A stretch of DNA of 64,000 nt from assembly GCF_003363755.1 (NCBI RefSeq), contig NZ_CP031396.1, positions 3,442,501-3,506,500 of the forward strand. The letters run 5' to 3'. Position numbers and translations under genes: made by a program. Shown one piece after another: positions 8,857-19,202 of this stretch. The DNA comes from Pseudomonas protegens. Lineage in GTDB: Bacteria; Pseudomonadota; Gammaproteobacteria; Pseudomonadales; Pseudomonadaceae. The first letter of the stretch is position 1. The number at the start of each line of letters is the position of its first letter. The notes under the pieces were generated by a model. It did not search any database and had not been told where the DNA came from. It worked only from the letters and a program-made list of their open reading frames with translations.

Positions 8857-9037
8857 ACGGCGACGCAATTGAACCAAAGCCACGTCCTTGAGGACAAAAA
8901 ACCTATCGGCGAGCATGCCGGCGAACGGAGCTGAACCGAGCCTGTCAGGCAAAAGCCCGAAACATTATGCCGCTCGCTACTGACACTTCACCTGTGCAAT
9001 ATGGCGCGCGTGCCATCCACAAATGGGAACCCCCTTT

Positions 9038-9913
9038 ATGAAACGTTTTCTTAGCATCGCCATGGCGCTGTGCATCGGCCTGACGATGAGCCTCGACGCC
9101 AACGCCAAGCGCTTCGGCGGCGGCAAAAGCGCCGGCGCTGCCCCGACCCACCAGACTCGCCAGGCGGCGCCAACCACTCCGGGCGCGCCTGCCGCTGCCG
9201 CCACCGCTGGCGCAGCCGGAGCTGCAGGTGCCGCGGCCAAGGCCGGTGGTGCTTCGCGCTGGCTCGGCCCTCTGGCCGGCATCGCAGCCGGTGGCCTGCT
9301 GGCCTCCATGTTCATGGGTGACGGCTTCCAGGGCATGCAGATCTTCGACATCCTGATCATGGCGGTCATCGCCTTTGTGATCTTCCGCTTTATCGCCGCT
9401 CGCCGTCGCAAGCAGCAGGAGCAGTTCGCTCCAGCGGGTCACGCACCGATGCAGCGTGAAGCGTTCGAGCCTCAGCAACCGGCTGGCGGTTCGATCTTCG
9501 GTGGCTCGGCAGCACCTGCCGCGCGTCCGGTGATCAACGCTCCGGCCTGGTTCAACGAAGAGCGCTTCATTGAAGCGGCGCGCAATCACTTCCAGTCCCT
9601 GCAGCAACACTGGGACGCCAACGAAATGGACAAGATTGCCGAGTTCGTTACCCCGCAAATGCTGCAGTTCCTGAAACAGGAACGTGCCGATCTGGGCGAC
9701 GGCTTCCAGTCCACCTACATCGACAACCTGCAAGTGCAGCTGGAAGGCGTGGATGACCGTGCCGACAAGACCATCGCCACCCTGACCTTCAGCGGTGTAT
9801 CGAAGACCTCGCGCTTCGACCAGGGCGAAGTGTTCAGCGAAAGCTGGAACATGGAACGCGCCCAGGGCGACAACCAGCCATGGCTGGTGGCAGGTATCCG
9901 CCAGAACGGCTGA
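9038..9913 (+). CDS. Tim44-like domain protein, exported/membrane-anchored
   Basis: A 291-residue protein. An N-terminal signal sequence (MKRFLSIAMALCIGLTM, cleavage likely after DANA) is followed by a Gly/Ala-rich linker. One or two membrane segments (about 85-130, GIAAGGLLASMFMGD and IFDILIMAVIAFVIFRFIAA) come next, then a basic patch (ARRRKQQ) and a C-terminal Tim44-like domain (about 165-290) containing WFNEERFIEAARNHFQSLQQ. Bacterial members have no settled function. The ATG at 9038 is preceded by GGGAA; an upstream in-frame ATG at 9023 lacks a good site. A strong terminator follows. Confidence 0.85.
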   Translation: MKRFLSIAMALCIGLTMSLDANAKRFGGGKSAGAAPTHQTRQAAPTTPGAPAAAATAGAAGAAGAAAKAGGASRWLGPLAGIAAGGLLASMFMGDGFQGMQIFDILIMAVIAFVIFRFIAARRRKQQEQFAPAGHAPMQREAFEPQQPAGGSIFGGSAAPAARPVINAPAWFNEERFIEAARNHFQSLQQHWDANEMDKIAEFVTPQMLQFLKQERADLGDGFQSTYIDNLQVQLEGVDDRADKTIATLTFSGVSKTSRFDQGEVFSESWNMERAQGDNQPWLVAGIRQNG

Positions 9914-9938
9914 TTCATTCTGCTGTCACAGCTGTAAG

Positions 9939-9968
9939 GCAAAACCCCGACTCAGGTCGGGGTTTTGC
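9939..9968 (+). terminator. Rho-independent terminator after the Tim44-like gene
   Basis: Perfect 13-bp stem GCAAAACCCCGAC / GTCGGGGTTTTGC with a 4-base loop (TCAG), 25 bp after the stop codon. Confidence 0.9.
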
Positions 9969-10049
9969 ATTTCACGATTGCACTTATAGCGAGCTACTGT
10001 ATAAACCGCCGTCAAACAACCGCGCCATAGAGCAAAGAGGACCCAGGCC

Positions 10050-10457
10050 GTGGAAGAAGTCATCGAACAACTCCGAGAAGCCAACGAACCGGTACCCGTC
10101 CCCCTGGAACTGCCGGACGAAGACCAACTGGTGGAAATTGAAGAACAGCTGTTCATCAATATCCCGTTCGTCTTCAAAGAGTTCCTGTTGACGGTCAGCG
10201 ACGTGGTTTACGGCAGCCTGGAACCGGTCACCGTCACCGACCCGCAATCCCACACCTACCTGCCGGAAGTGGCCGCGACCGCCTGGGACCTGGGCGTGCC
10301 TCGTGAGCTGATCCCGATCTGCCAGGACGGCGACGACTACTACTGCGTCGAAGAAGACGGCACCGTGGTGCTGTGGTCCGGCGAAGAAGAGCTGATCACC
10401 GAAGAGTCCTGGGAATCGGTGTGGCACTGGGCGCGGGACGTTTGGCTGGAAAGCTGA
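10050..10457 (+). CDS. SMI1/KNR4 (SUKH) family protein
   Basis: A 135-residue acidic protein of the SUKH superfamily. Core features are the early LPDEDQLVEIEEQLFINIPF segment, FKEFLLTVSDVVYGSLEPV, ELIPICQDGDDYYCVEEDG and WSGEEELITEESWESVWHWA. Many SUKH proteins are immunity proteins against contact-dependent toxins, but no toxin gene is adjacent here, so a housekeeping role is as likely. The start is a GTG at 10050 with AGAGGA nine bases upstream. Confidence 0.85.
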   Translation: MEEVIEQLREANEPVPVPLELPDEDQLVEIEEQLFINIPFVFKEFLLTVSDVVYGSLEPVTVTDPQSHTYLPEVAATAWDLGVPRELIPICQDGDDYYCVEEDGTVVLWSGEEELITEESWESVWHWARDVWLES

Positions 10458-10476
10458 GCCCCCGCCGTTGCAACCG

Positions 10477-10501
10477 GCTCGCCAGCGCCCTGCTGGCGAG
10501 C
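10477..10501. terminator. Bidirectional hairpin between convergent genes
   Basis: Perfect 10-bp stem GCTCGCCAGC / GCTGGCGAGC with a 5-base loop, lying between the stop codons of the SUKH gene (10457) and the antiporter gene (10509). There is no T-run, so it may act as a REP element as much as a terminator. Confidence 0.6.
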
Positions 10502-10508
10502 GGCAAGG

Positions 10509-12272
10509 TCAATGTCCGCCGTTGTCCTTGCTGTGATCGAGGGTTTCGATCAGCGCCACCTGCATCCGCGTGTGCACGCGGATGAACCAGCGCCACAACA
10601 CCGCGGCCACCACCGCCGCCACCACGGCAATCAGTACCAGCAGCTCCAGGGTCGGCAGGATGCTCGACGACAGCGCCGCCAACAGCAGAAAGATCACCAG
10701 TAGCGACAGGATCGGAATCACCTCGGCGATCACCCGACGCACTCGCTGGGTATGACGCCCGGCCATTTCCGCCTTGACCCCCATCTCCGCCAGCAGCATC
10801 GACAGCGCCTTGAGCTTGCGGTAGGCGGCAATCAGGAATGGCAGGGACAGCAGCAACGCTGCGCCCCAGATCAGCGCCTTCTGCCAGCTAGGATCACTGA
10901 CCCATTCCTCCAGATAAGTGCCGATGCGCTTGGCGAAATAGCCGCCGGAAAAGAAGATCGCCACCACCAGCGCCAGATTCACCCCCACTTGCAGCAGGAT
11001 CTTGCGGATCATCGACGCCAGCAATGCGCCCTCACCCTGAGGCTGGATACTGCGCAACCACTCCCCATACATGCCCAGCACCCGGCTCAGGCGTTGAGGC
11101 AGGACTCCAGCCAGCTTGTGCGACAAAGGATCGGCCGCGCGAATCAGATAAGGCGTGAGCAAGGTGGTGATCGCCGACACGGCAACCGCGACCGGATAGA
11201 GAAAATCGCTGGTGACCTGCAGGGTCATGCCCAGGGCGGCGATGATGAACGAAAATTCGCCAATCTGTGACAGGCCCATCCCGACTCGCAACGAGGTCCG
11301 TCCATCGTTACCCGCGATAAAGGCGCCCATGCCGCAGGACAGCATCTTGCCCAGCACCACTGCCACGCTGATCACGGCGATGGGCCAGGCGTATTGCAGA
11401 AGGATCTGCGGGTCGATCATCAGACCGATGGCGACAAAGAAGATGGCACTGAACAGGTCACGAACCGGCTCGATCAGCCGTTCGATCTTCAGCAACTGAC
11501 GGGACTCGGCCATGATCGCGCCGATCAGGAAGGCGCCCAGGACCATGCTGTACTCCAGCTTCACCACCAGCAGGCAGAAGCCGAAACACAGCCCCAGCAC
11601 CGTGATCAGCAGCATCTCGTTGCTGTCGAACCTGGCCACGTAGGCCAAGAGGCGCGGCACCAGCAGAATGCCGATCACCAGCGCCACGATCATGAACAGC
11701 GAAAGCTTGCCGACGGTGGAGAACACATCGCCGGAACTCACGGTGCCACTGACCGCAATACTCGACAGCAAGGCGATGATGCCGATGCCGAGAATATCTT
11801 CGACGATCAATACACCGAAGATCAGCTGGGCGAAGCGCTCGTTCTTCATCTTCAGGTCGTTGAGCGCCTTGACGATGATGGTGGTGGAGGAAATGGCCAG
11901 GATCGCTCCGAGGAACAGCGAATCCATGGTGCTCCAATCGAACCAGCGACCGATCTCGTAGCCGATCCAGATCATCAGGACGATTTCCAGGAACGCCGCG
12001 ATAAACGCCGTGGCGCCCACCTTGAACAGCTTGCGCAGGCTGAATTCCAGCCCCAGGCAGAACATCAGGAAAATCACCCCAAGCTCGGCCAGGGTCTTGA
12101 TGGTCTGTTCGTCGTGGATCAGGCCGAACGGCGGTGTGTGGGGACCGATGATGAAGCCAGCGACGATGTAGCCCAGCACCACCGGTTGCTTGAATCGATG
12201 AAAGAGAATGGTCACTACACCTGCGACCAGCATGATCACGGCCAAGTCCTGAATGAAGCTGATGGCATGCAT
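10509..12272 (-). CDS. Kef-type monovalent cation:proton antiporter (CPA2 family)
   Basis: A 587-residue inner-membrane exchanger. The first 390 residues hold the CPA2 transporter core: FKQPVVLGYIVAGFIIGP, ELGVIFLMFCLGLEFSLRKL, AILAISSTTIIVKAL and GMGLSQIGEFSFIIA. The C-terminal 170 residues contain further membrane segments (VNLALVVAIFFSGGYF, ALIWGAALLLSLPFLIAA, LLVIFLLLAALSSSIL, LLVLIAVVAAVVAAVLW) in place of the soluble RCK/TrkA-N domain of E. coli KefB/KefC. It is therefore unlikely to be gated by glutathione or nucleotides in the Kef manner. The ATG at 12272 has a strong AAGGAGAA site. Confidence 0.9.
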   Translation of the reverse strand: MHAISFIQDLAVIMLVAGVVTILFHRFKQPVVLGYIVAGFIIGPHTPPFGLIHDEQTIKTLAELGVIFLMFCLGLEFSLRKLFKVGATAFIAAFLEIVLMIWIGYEIGRWFDWSTMDSLFLGAILAISSTTIIVKALNDLKMKNERFAQLIFGVLIVEDILGIGIIALLSSIAVSGTVSSGDVFSTVGKLSLFMIVALVIGILLVPRLLAYVARFDSNEMLLITVLGLCFGFCLLVVKLEYSMVLGAFLIGAIMAESRQLLKIERLIEPVRDLFSAIFFVAIGLMIDPQILLQYAWPIAVISVAVVLGKMLSCGMGAFIAGNDGRTSLRVGMGLSQIGEFSFIIAALGMTLQVTSDFLYPVAVAVSAITTLLTPYLIRAADPLSHKLAGVLPQRLSRVLGMYGEWLRSIQPQGEGALLASMIRKILLQVGVNLALVVAIFFSGGYFAKRIGTYLEEWVSDPSWQKALIWGAALLLSLPFLIAAYRKLKALSMLLAEMGVKAEMAGRHTQRVRRVIAEVIPILSLLVIFLLLAALSSSILPTLELLVLIAVVAAVVAAVLWRWFIRVHTRMQVALIETLDHSKDNGGH

Positions 12273-12559
12273 GGACGGGGTTCTCCTTGAACGCTGGGCG
12301 GCGCAGATCGCCTAAAAAGAAAAATCTGATCAGTACAAAGAAATATCCAAAATATGAGCGGAAAAAGCCCTGGAACGGGTGTTTTTCAGGTTAACACCGG
12401 GACTTCTGGCAGAAAGGCGATGCAATATTAGGAAACAGATCCACCGGAGCGTGACGGCACGACGCGGCCCGGCGTCCCGTTATCGATGGTTTGAAAATCC
12501 TTGAAACCAGCACCCGCAGAGGTGCTCCAGCAACCCCTGCCTTGAACCGTGAGTGTGTT

Positions 12560-13045
12560 ATGGAACCCGGAAACGCCCAGCTGTCGATGACGGTATTGAT
12601 GACCCCTGACATGGCCAATTTCTCTGGCAATGTCCACGGCGGCACCCTGCTCAAGTACCTCGACGAAGTCGCCTATGCCTGCGCCAGCCGTTATGCCGGC
12701 CGCTACGTAGTGACCTTGTCGGTGGACCAGGTGATCTTCCGCGAGCCGGTGCATGTCGGCGAACTGGTGACCTTCCTGGCCTCGGTCAACTACACCGGCA
12801 ACACCTCCATGGAGGTGGGTATCAAGGTGGTGACCGAGAACATCCGCGAGCGCTCGGTGCGCCACACCAACAGCTGCTTCTTCACCATGGTGGCGGTGGA
12901 CGACCAACGCAAACCGGCCCAGGTGCCACCGCTGCAGCCCGAGACCGCCGACGGCAAGCGCCGCTATATCCAGGCCCAGCAGCGTCGGCAGATCCGCCAG
13001 GAGCTGGAAAAGCGCTACCAGGAAATCAAGGCCGACGGCCCTTGA
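12560..13045 (+). CDS. Acyl-CoA thioesterase, hotdog fold (YciA-like)
   Basis: A 161-residue hotdog-fold hydrolase of acyl-CoA thioesters in the cytoplasm. The active-site segment NFSGNVHGGTLLKYLDEVAY carries the G-x-V-H-G-G turn and catalytic Asp, and FREPVHVGELV and SVNYTGNTSMEVGIKVV follow as in YciA/BACH relatives. The start is the ATG giving MEPGNAQLSMTVLM; an open frame 69 bp further upstream is not supported by the family N-terminus. The C-terminus is a charged helix rich in Gln/Arg/Lys. Confidence 0.88.
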   Translation: MEPGNAQLSMTVLMTPDMANFSGNVHGGTLLKYLDEVAYACASRYAGRYVVTLSVDQVIFREPVHVGELVTFLASVNYTGNTSMEVGIKVVTENIRERSVRHTNSCFFTMVAVDDQRKPAQVPPLQPETADGKRRYIQAQQRRQIRQELEKRYQEIKADGP

Positions 13046-13306
13046 TTCTCAGACAGATACGCTGATTCAGCAGGACCACGGACGGTCCCCTCGCCACGCC
13101 CCTGCAAAGCCTTGCGCACTCGCCCCCTCTCCCTCCGCTGCTCCAGGCAGTCTTCTGCGGTCATCCCGAATGGCCACATCCATCCCTTTTTGACCACATA
13201 GAGAGTTATGCCCCAGGGGCACCGCTGCCAGAATCGTTGGGCAAGGCACAAGCGCACTCCCCGTTTGGGGAGCCTTCGAACCCACGAACGCGTGAGAACA
13301 ATAACA

Positions 13307-14701
13307 ATGCCCAGCGCCAATACTCTCTCCGACAATCCCACCCTCGCCCCCAGCGATTTCACCCACAGTGCCCAGGGCACCTCCCTGCGCCGCATCCTCG
13401 GGCTGCCGGCCCTGGTGTTCTTCGGCCTGGTGTACATGGTCCCGCTGACCGTCTTCACCACCTACGGCGTGGTCACCCAGATCACCGGCGGGCGTACCGC
13501 CGCCGCGTACGTGATCACCCTGTTGGCCATGCTCTTCACCGCCCTGTCCTACAGCGTCATGGTCAGGAAGTACCCGATTGCCGGCTCGGCCTATTCCTAC
13601 GCCAGCCTCAGTTTCGGACCGGGCATCGGCTTTCTTGCCGGCTGGTCGCTGCTGCTGGATTACCTGTTTCTACCAATGATCAACTACCTGGTGATCGGCC
13701 TGTTTCTCAACCTGGCCTTTCCCGCCGTGCCAGCCTGGGTCTTTGTGGTGGCGACCATCAGCCTGGTGACGCTGCTGAACATTCGCGGCATCGGTTCGGT
13801 ATCGAGCATGAGCAACCTGATCGTCTGCGCGCAGATGGTGTTCGTGGTGGTGTTCGTGGCCCTGGTGATTCGCCAGTTGGCCGGGGCCGAGAGCCTGGAC
13901 CTGAGCGCGCCCTGGGTCGGCGACGGCAGCCAGAGCGGACTGTTGCCATTAATGGCCGGAGCGGCGGTGCTGTGCCTGTCGTTCCTCGGCTTTGACGCGG
14001 TATCGACCCTGGCCGAGGAAACCCGCGACCCACGCCGGGACATTCCCCGGGCCATTGTCATCACCACCCTGGGCGCGGGCCTGCTGTTCATCCTGTTGGC
14101 CATGACCAGCCAGCTGGCCTTCCCCGGCAGCAGCTTCAAGGACGCCGATTCGGCAGCCAGCGAGGTGATGCTGCACGCCGGCGGACGTTTCCTGGAGATG
14201 TTCTTCACTGCCACCTATGTCGCTGGCGCTGCCGGTTCGGCCCTGGCGTCACAGGCCTCGGTGTCGCGCATCCTGTTCAGCATGGGCCGCGACGGCATCT
14301 TGCCACGGCGAGTGTTCGGCACCCTGTCCGAGCGCTACAAGACCCCGGTGATCGCCATTGTCCTGGTGTCGCTGGTGTCCTTGCTGGCAGTAGTCATCGA
14401 CCTCACCACCCTGGCGTCGATGATCAGCTTCGGCGCGCTGGTGGCGTTCTCGGTGGTCAACCTGGCGGTGATCAAGAGTCACCTGGGACAGGGGCAGCCG
14501 CGCACGGGGGCGCGACTGCTGCAGTACGGCCTGCTGCCGTTGATCGGCTTCGGCCTGATCGTCTGGCTGTGGACCAGCCTCTCGGCCCTGACCCTGGGGA
14601 TTGGCCTGGCCTGGTTCGCCTTGGGCCTGGCGTACCTGGGCGTACACACCCGGGGCTTCCGTCAGCCGGCGCCGACGGTGCAATTCTCCGAGCAGGCCTG
14701 A
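13307..14701 (+). CDS. PuuP-like putrescine/amino acid permease (APC family)
   Basis: A 464-residue, 12-segment amino acid-polyamine-organocation permease. Several long blocks are close to E. coli PuuP: GWSLLLDYLFLPMINYLV, LSFLGFDAVSTLAEETRDPR, ALASQASVSRILFSMGRDG and MISFGALVAFSVVNLAV. Import of putrescine or a related amine by proton symport is therefore likely. The start is the ATG at 13307 (MPSANTLSDNPTLAPSDF) with GTGAGAA upstream; upstream in-frame sequence looks non-coding. No polyamine catabolic genes are adjacent. Confidence 0.85.
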   Translation: MPSANTLSDNPTLAPSDFTHSAQGTSLRRILGLPALVFFGLVYMVPLTVFTTYGVVTQITGGRTAAAYVITLLAMLFTALSYSVMVRKYPIAGSAYSYASLSFGPGIGFLAGWSLLLDYLFLPMINYLVIGLFLNLAFPAVPAWVFVVATISLVTLLNIRGIGSVSSMSNLIVCAQMVFVVVFVALVIRQLAGAESLDLSAPWVGDGSQSGLLPLMAGAAVLCLSFLGFDAVSTLAEETRDPRRDIPRAIVITTLGAGLLFILLAMTSQLAFPGSSFKDADSAASEVMLHAGGRFLEMFFTATYVAGAAGSALASQASVSRILFSMGRDGILPRRVFGTLSERYKTPVIAIVLVSLVSLLAVVIDLTTLASMISFGALVAFSVVNLAVIKSHLGQGQPRTGARLLQYGLLPLIGFGLIVWLWTSLSALTLGIGLAWFALGLAYLGVHTRGFRQPAPTVQFSEQA

Positions 14702-14722
14702 GTCACTGAACGCCGGTCGCCA

Positions 14723-15595
14723 TCAGAAGCCGATCGGCGTGGCCTCGAACCGCACCCGCGGATGGGCAATGCGATCCTGGGCCCGCACCAGCTCCAGCTC
14801 GTAGCTGGCGCAGGCCTGGGTTTCCAGCAGCACTTCATGCACCGCCGCGGCGGTGAATTCGAACGCTGCCACCAGGCTGTCACCCAACAGCACCCGGGCC
14901 AGGAACAGACCCGACGTCAGGTCGCCCACTCCCACCGGTTGGCGCGGGAACGCCAGCAGCGGACGCCGCAGGTGCCAGCTGCCCTCGGCGGTCACCAGCA
15001 GCATCTCGAAGCCTTCCGCCAACTTGCCCGGGTAGTCCAGGTGCTTGACCAGCACCGCCTTGGGGCCCTTCTCCAGCAGCGAGCGGGCCATGCCCAGGCA
15101 ATCGAACAACGATTGCGGCTTGCGCCCGCAGAAGCTGTCCAGTTCCAGCTGGTTGGGGCAGAGAAAATCCGCCATGGCCACCGCTTCATCCAGCAGAAAG
15201 TCGCTGACTTCCGCCGGCACGCTGCAGCCCTTCTCCGGATGGCCCATCACCGGGTCGCACAGGTACAAGGCCTTGGGGTTGGTCGCCTTGATCCGCGCCA
15301 CGCCACTGAGAATCGCCCGGCCCTGGGCCGCGCTGCCCAGGTAACCGGAGAGAATCGCATCGCAGTTGCCCAACTCGCCGATGGCGGCGATACCTTCCAC
15401 CAGCTCGGGAATCTGCTGGGGCGCCAACACTTCTCCGGCCCAGTGACCATACTGAGTGTGGTTGGAGAACTGTACGGTATTCAGGGGCCAGACATTCACC
15501 CCGACCCGCTGCATGGGAAACACCGCAGCACTGTTACCGGCGTGGCCGAAAACCACATGGGACTGGATCGCAAGCAGGTGGGGCGTACGTTTCAT
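14723..15595 (-). CDS. pdxY: Pyridoxal kinase PdxY
   Basis: A 290-residue ribokinase-like kinase that phosphorylates pyridoxal in vitamin B6 salvage. It starts [20 protein letters not shown], the typical substrate site, and contains [41 protein letters not shown] and the anion-hole motif [15 protein letters not shown]. Length matches E. coli PdxY (287). It converges with the permease gene and is divergent from the DUF3301 gene. Confidence 0.95.
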   Translation of the reverse strand: MKRTPHLLAIQSHVVFGHAGNSAAVFPMQRVGVNVWPLNTVQFSNHTQYGHWAGEVLAPQQIPELVEGIAAIGELGNCDAILSGYLGSAAQGRAILSGVARIKATNPKALYLCDPVMGHPEKGCSVPAEVSDFLLDEAVAMADFLCPNQLELDSFCGRKPQSLFDCLGMARSLLEKGPKAVLVKHLDYPGKLAEGFEMLLVTAEGSWHLRRPLLAFPRQPVGVGDLTSGLFLARVLLGDSLVAAFEFTAAAVHEVLLETQACASYELELVRAQDRIAHPRVRFEATPIGF

Positions 15596-15712
15596 GCAGG
15601 ATTTTCCATAAAACCGGTGGAATTCAAGCCGCGCAGTATGCGACTAAACGCAGCCTGTACGACAGACCGGAGACGCAGTTAAGCTGACGCCACTTCGTTG
15701 GAGCAAACCTTC

Positions 15713-16105
15713 ATGCTGACCCTTGGAAACATTTTTGTGCTGATGCTGCTGGCGACCGGCGCCGCCTGGCTATGGCACAACCACGGCCTGCGGGAACGGG
15801 CGCTGGCGCGGGTCAAGCAGCACTGTGCACGGCTCGACATCGAGCTGCTGGACGGCAACGTCGCACTCAAGCGCATCGGTTTGGTCAAGGACGCCAACGG
15901 TCGTCGGCGCCTGGCGCGAATCTACAACTTCGAATTCACCGTGACTGGCGAAACCCGCCACGCCGGAACCATCACTCAGTTCGGAGCCCACAGCGCGCAC
16001 ATCGAGCTGGCACCCTATCCATTCGAAGTGAAAGAGCCGTTGCCCAGCGCCGAGGTGATCGAGCTGAGTCAGTGGCGCGAAGAGCATCGCAAGTTCAAGC
16101 CGTGA
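15713..16105 (+). CDS. DUF3301 family membrane-anchored protein
   Basis: A 130-residue protein with one N-terminal membrane anchor (LGNIFVLMLLATGAAWLW) and a cytoplasmic domain containing HCARLDIELLDGNVALKRIG and RLARIYNFEFTVTGETRHAG. The pattern matches DUF3301, of unknown function. The ATG at 15713 has a GGAG site 8 bp upstream. It converges with the COG0523 GTPase gene, with a short hairpin between them. Confidence 0.85.
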   Translation: MLTLGNIFVLMLLATGAAWLWHNHGLRERALARVKQHCARLDIELLDGNVALKRIGLVKDANGRRRLARIYNFEFTVTGETRHAGTITQFGAHSAHIELAPYPFEVKEPLPSAEVIELSQWREEHRKFKP

Positions 16106-16108
16106 GAG

Positions 16109-16132
16109 GTGCAGGCAAGCCTGCGCCTACAG
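16109..16132. repeat. Solo REP-like hairpin
   Basis: GCAGGC-AA-GCCTGC palindrome within GTGCAGGCAAGCCTGCGCC, between the convergent ends of the DUF3301 and GTPase genes. It resembles half of a Pseudomonas REP unit. Confidence 0.45.
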
Positions 16133-17089
16133 GCGGCAAGCGCTGAGGCTGGCTTGCAGGGCGGCCATGTCCTGAGGGGCACTGAAAATCAACTCCAGGC
16201 GCGAATCCCGTCGCCATTCGCTGGGCAGCCAGTTCAGCGGTGAATTATCCAAGCCATTGCCCGAGCGCCAGCCTTCATCGCTGTGGATCACCAGTTTGGC
16301 CCGACGCCAGTCGAGGTTCTGCAGCCAGTGATCGACTCGGGTCAGGTCGAACTGCTGGCTCGGGTGCCAGCGCCAGCCGATGCTCCAGCCCTCCTCCTGA
16401 GACTGACTGAGGCAGATCGGCAACGCCGGATCGCTCCACACCGCCGGTAACTGTGCCAGGCCCTGGGGAACATCCAGGTGCTCCAGCGTCGCCCCGGCGC
16501 TGACCCCCAGGCCCGGTAGCTCGGCCAGGGGCAAGGCGGCGTGGCGCGTCCAGAACAAGGGCAGGTCCGGCAACTGCTCCAGCACCCGCAGCCGATCGCT
16601 GTCGCTGAGCAGTTCGTCCTTGTTCAACACCAACAGGCCAGCGCTGGACAGGGCGTCCTGCTGGGCCTGGGGCAGCGGCTTGCCGGCCGCCAGGGCCTGG
16701 GCGTCGAGCACCAGCACACAGGGCTGCAACGCCATCACCCCTTGCCAGGGCGCGACGCTCAGTTGCTTGAGCAATTGCGCCGGGTGACCGAGGCCGGAAG
16801 GCTCGATGAACAGACGATCCGGCTTGGCCTTGCGCAGCAGGCGCCCCAAGCCCACCTGAAACGGTGCGCCGTTGACGCAGCACAGACAGCCGCCGGCCAC
16901 TTCGCCGAGGGCGATGCCATCGTCATCCCGAGTCAGCAAGGCCGCATCCAGGCCGATCTGGCCGAACTCGTTGATCAGCACCGCCCAGCGCTCATGGGCC
17001 GGGCGCTGGCTCAGCAGATGACGGATCAGGCTGGTCTTGCCGGCCCCCAGGGGGCCGGCGATCACATGGGTAGGAATGTTCTGGAGCAT
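16127..17089 (-). CDS. COG0523 (CobW/G3E) GTPase, putative metal chaperone
   Basis: A 320-residue G3E GTPase. Motifs: Walker A AGPLGAGKTSLIRHLL (about 11), NEFGQIGLD, the metal-binding GCLCC (about 69), EPSGLGHPAQLLKQL, the guanine motif NKDE and a C-terminal CobW_C domain. COG0523 proteins are thought to deliver metal to client enzymes under metal shortage. It lies 168 bp downstream of the zigA-DUF1826 pair on the same strand. The gap contains a 13-bp hairpin and a REP, so co-transcription is uncertain. No His-rich loop is present. Confidence 0.9.
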   Translation of the reverse strand: MLQNIPTHVIAGPLGAGKTSLIRHLLSQRPAHERWAVLINEFGQIGLDAALLTRDDDGIALGEVAGGCLCCVNGAPFQVGLGRLLRKAKPDRLFIEPSGLGHPAQLLKQLSVAPWQGVMALQPCVLVLDAQALAAGKPLPQAQQDALSSAGLLVLNKDELLSDSDRLRVLEQLPDLPLFWTRHAALPLAELPGLGVSAGATLEHLDVPQGLAQLPAVWSDPALPICLSQSQEEGWSIGWRWHPSQQFDLTRVDHWLQNLDWRRAKLVIHSDEGWRSGNGLDNSPLNWLPSEWRRDSRLELIFSAPQDMAALQASLSACRL

Positions 17090-17154
17090 GGGAAGGGGGT
17101 CCGGAAAGCCTGTGAGGTGATGCTACGCCCTTCCCGTGCAGGGCGAAAATCCGC

Positions 17155-17250
17155 GCGCTCAAGAACGACGCCGCAGCAGACGCCGTTCTTGAGCGCACTG
17201 AAGGTTCTGCGGACCTTGGCGCAGCCTCGCAGGCTCGGCAGCGGCTACAC
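17155..17250. repeat. 13-bp hairpin followed by a solo REP unit
   Basis: GCGCTCAAGAACG (17155-17167) and CGTTCTTGAGCGC (17184-17196) form a perfect 13-bp stem with a 16-base loop. Directly after it, 17207-17250 (CTGCGGACCTTGGCGCAG through GGCAGCGGCTACA) matches one arm of the REPIN at 42401-42552. It may attenuate transcription between DUF1826 and the downstream GTPase. Confidence 0.65.
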
Positions 17251-17257
17251 GCCTGGC

Positions 17258-17964
17258 TCAACCCAGCCAATCAAGGGTAAGGATCAGCCGGCGCTCCCCC
17301 GACGCCAGTTGCGGCGAGCGGTGGATCAGGCCGAAACCTTCGTTGCCGTGCCACTTCTCGCCCTTGAACAGCGCCACTTCACCGCTGCCGATCTGCTGGA
17401 TCAGCGCCGGGTCTCGGGGTTCAGCACTGGCCTGTCCCAGTTGTCGACGGTCCATCGCCCCCTCGCGCAACCACTGGCTGCCAATCCCGGCATAGGTGGT
17501 GATCAGGCGCACGGGCACATGGTCGACGTGAAAGCGCGGGCACATGGCCTTGTCCAGCACCCGCAAGCGCAAGCCCACGCGCTTGGCGCCCAACAGGCAG
17601 GCAAAGGCGCTGACCAGCCAGGAAACGTCGGCGATAAAGCCGTCATAACCGTGCAAGTCGCTGAAGCGCGAGGCCAGGCCCCGCAGGTTCGGTGGGCAAT
17701 CCTCATCCGGCAGTTCCAGGGACAGGGACTCGGCCAAGGGCTCGTTGAGGGACAACAGCAACGGGCCGAAGTCCTCGATGTGCGCCGGCAACTGGCGCTG
17801 CCAGAGGCCGAGGTTGACCTCATCGTCCAGCACCTCGGCCAGGACCGCCGGGGTCGGGCCAATGGCCGCGCGCCGGGAAACCAGCGGCACCGCACAAGGC
17901 AGCAGCAAGCTCCTGGCCGCCAATGGAATGCTCAGTGGAGTCACCGGAGAACTCAGGGTCAGCA

Positions 17965-17965
<1 letters not shown>
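17258..17965 (-). CDS. DUF1826 protein, Zur-cluster member
   Basis: A 235-residue protein that, as I recall, accompanies zinc-linked COG0523 genes in proteobacteria (PA5534 position). The centre reads CPRFHVDHVPVRLITTYAGI, then GSQWL, and later GEVALFKGEKWHG and LIHRSPQ. The H-x-D-H pattern and spaced His residues suggest a metal-binding jelly-roll fold, but that is inference and no reaction is known. It starts with ATG overlapping the zigA stop (TGATG), so the two are translationally coupled. Confidence 0.85.
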
Positions 17966-19173
<1,208 letters not shown>

Positions 19174-19202
19174 GGGGGTTCCTCATCAGGTTCGCGGCTG
19201 GG

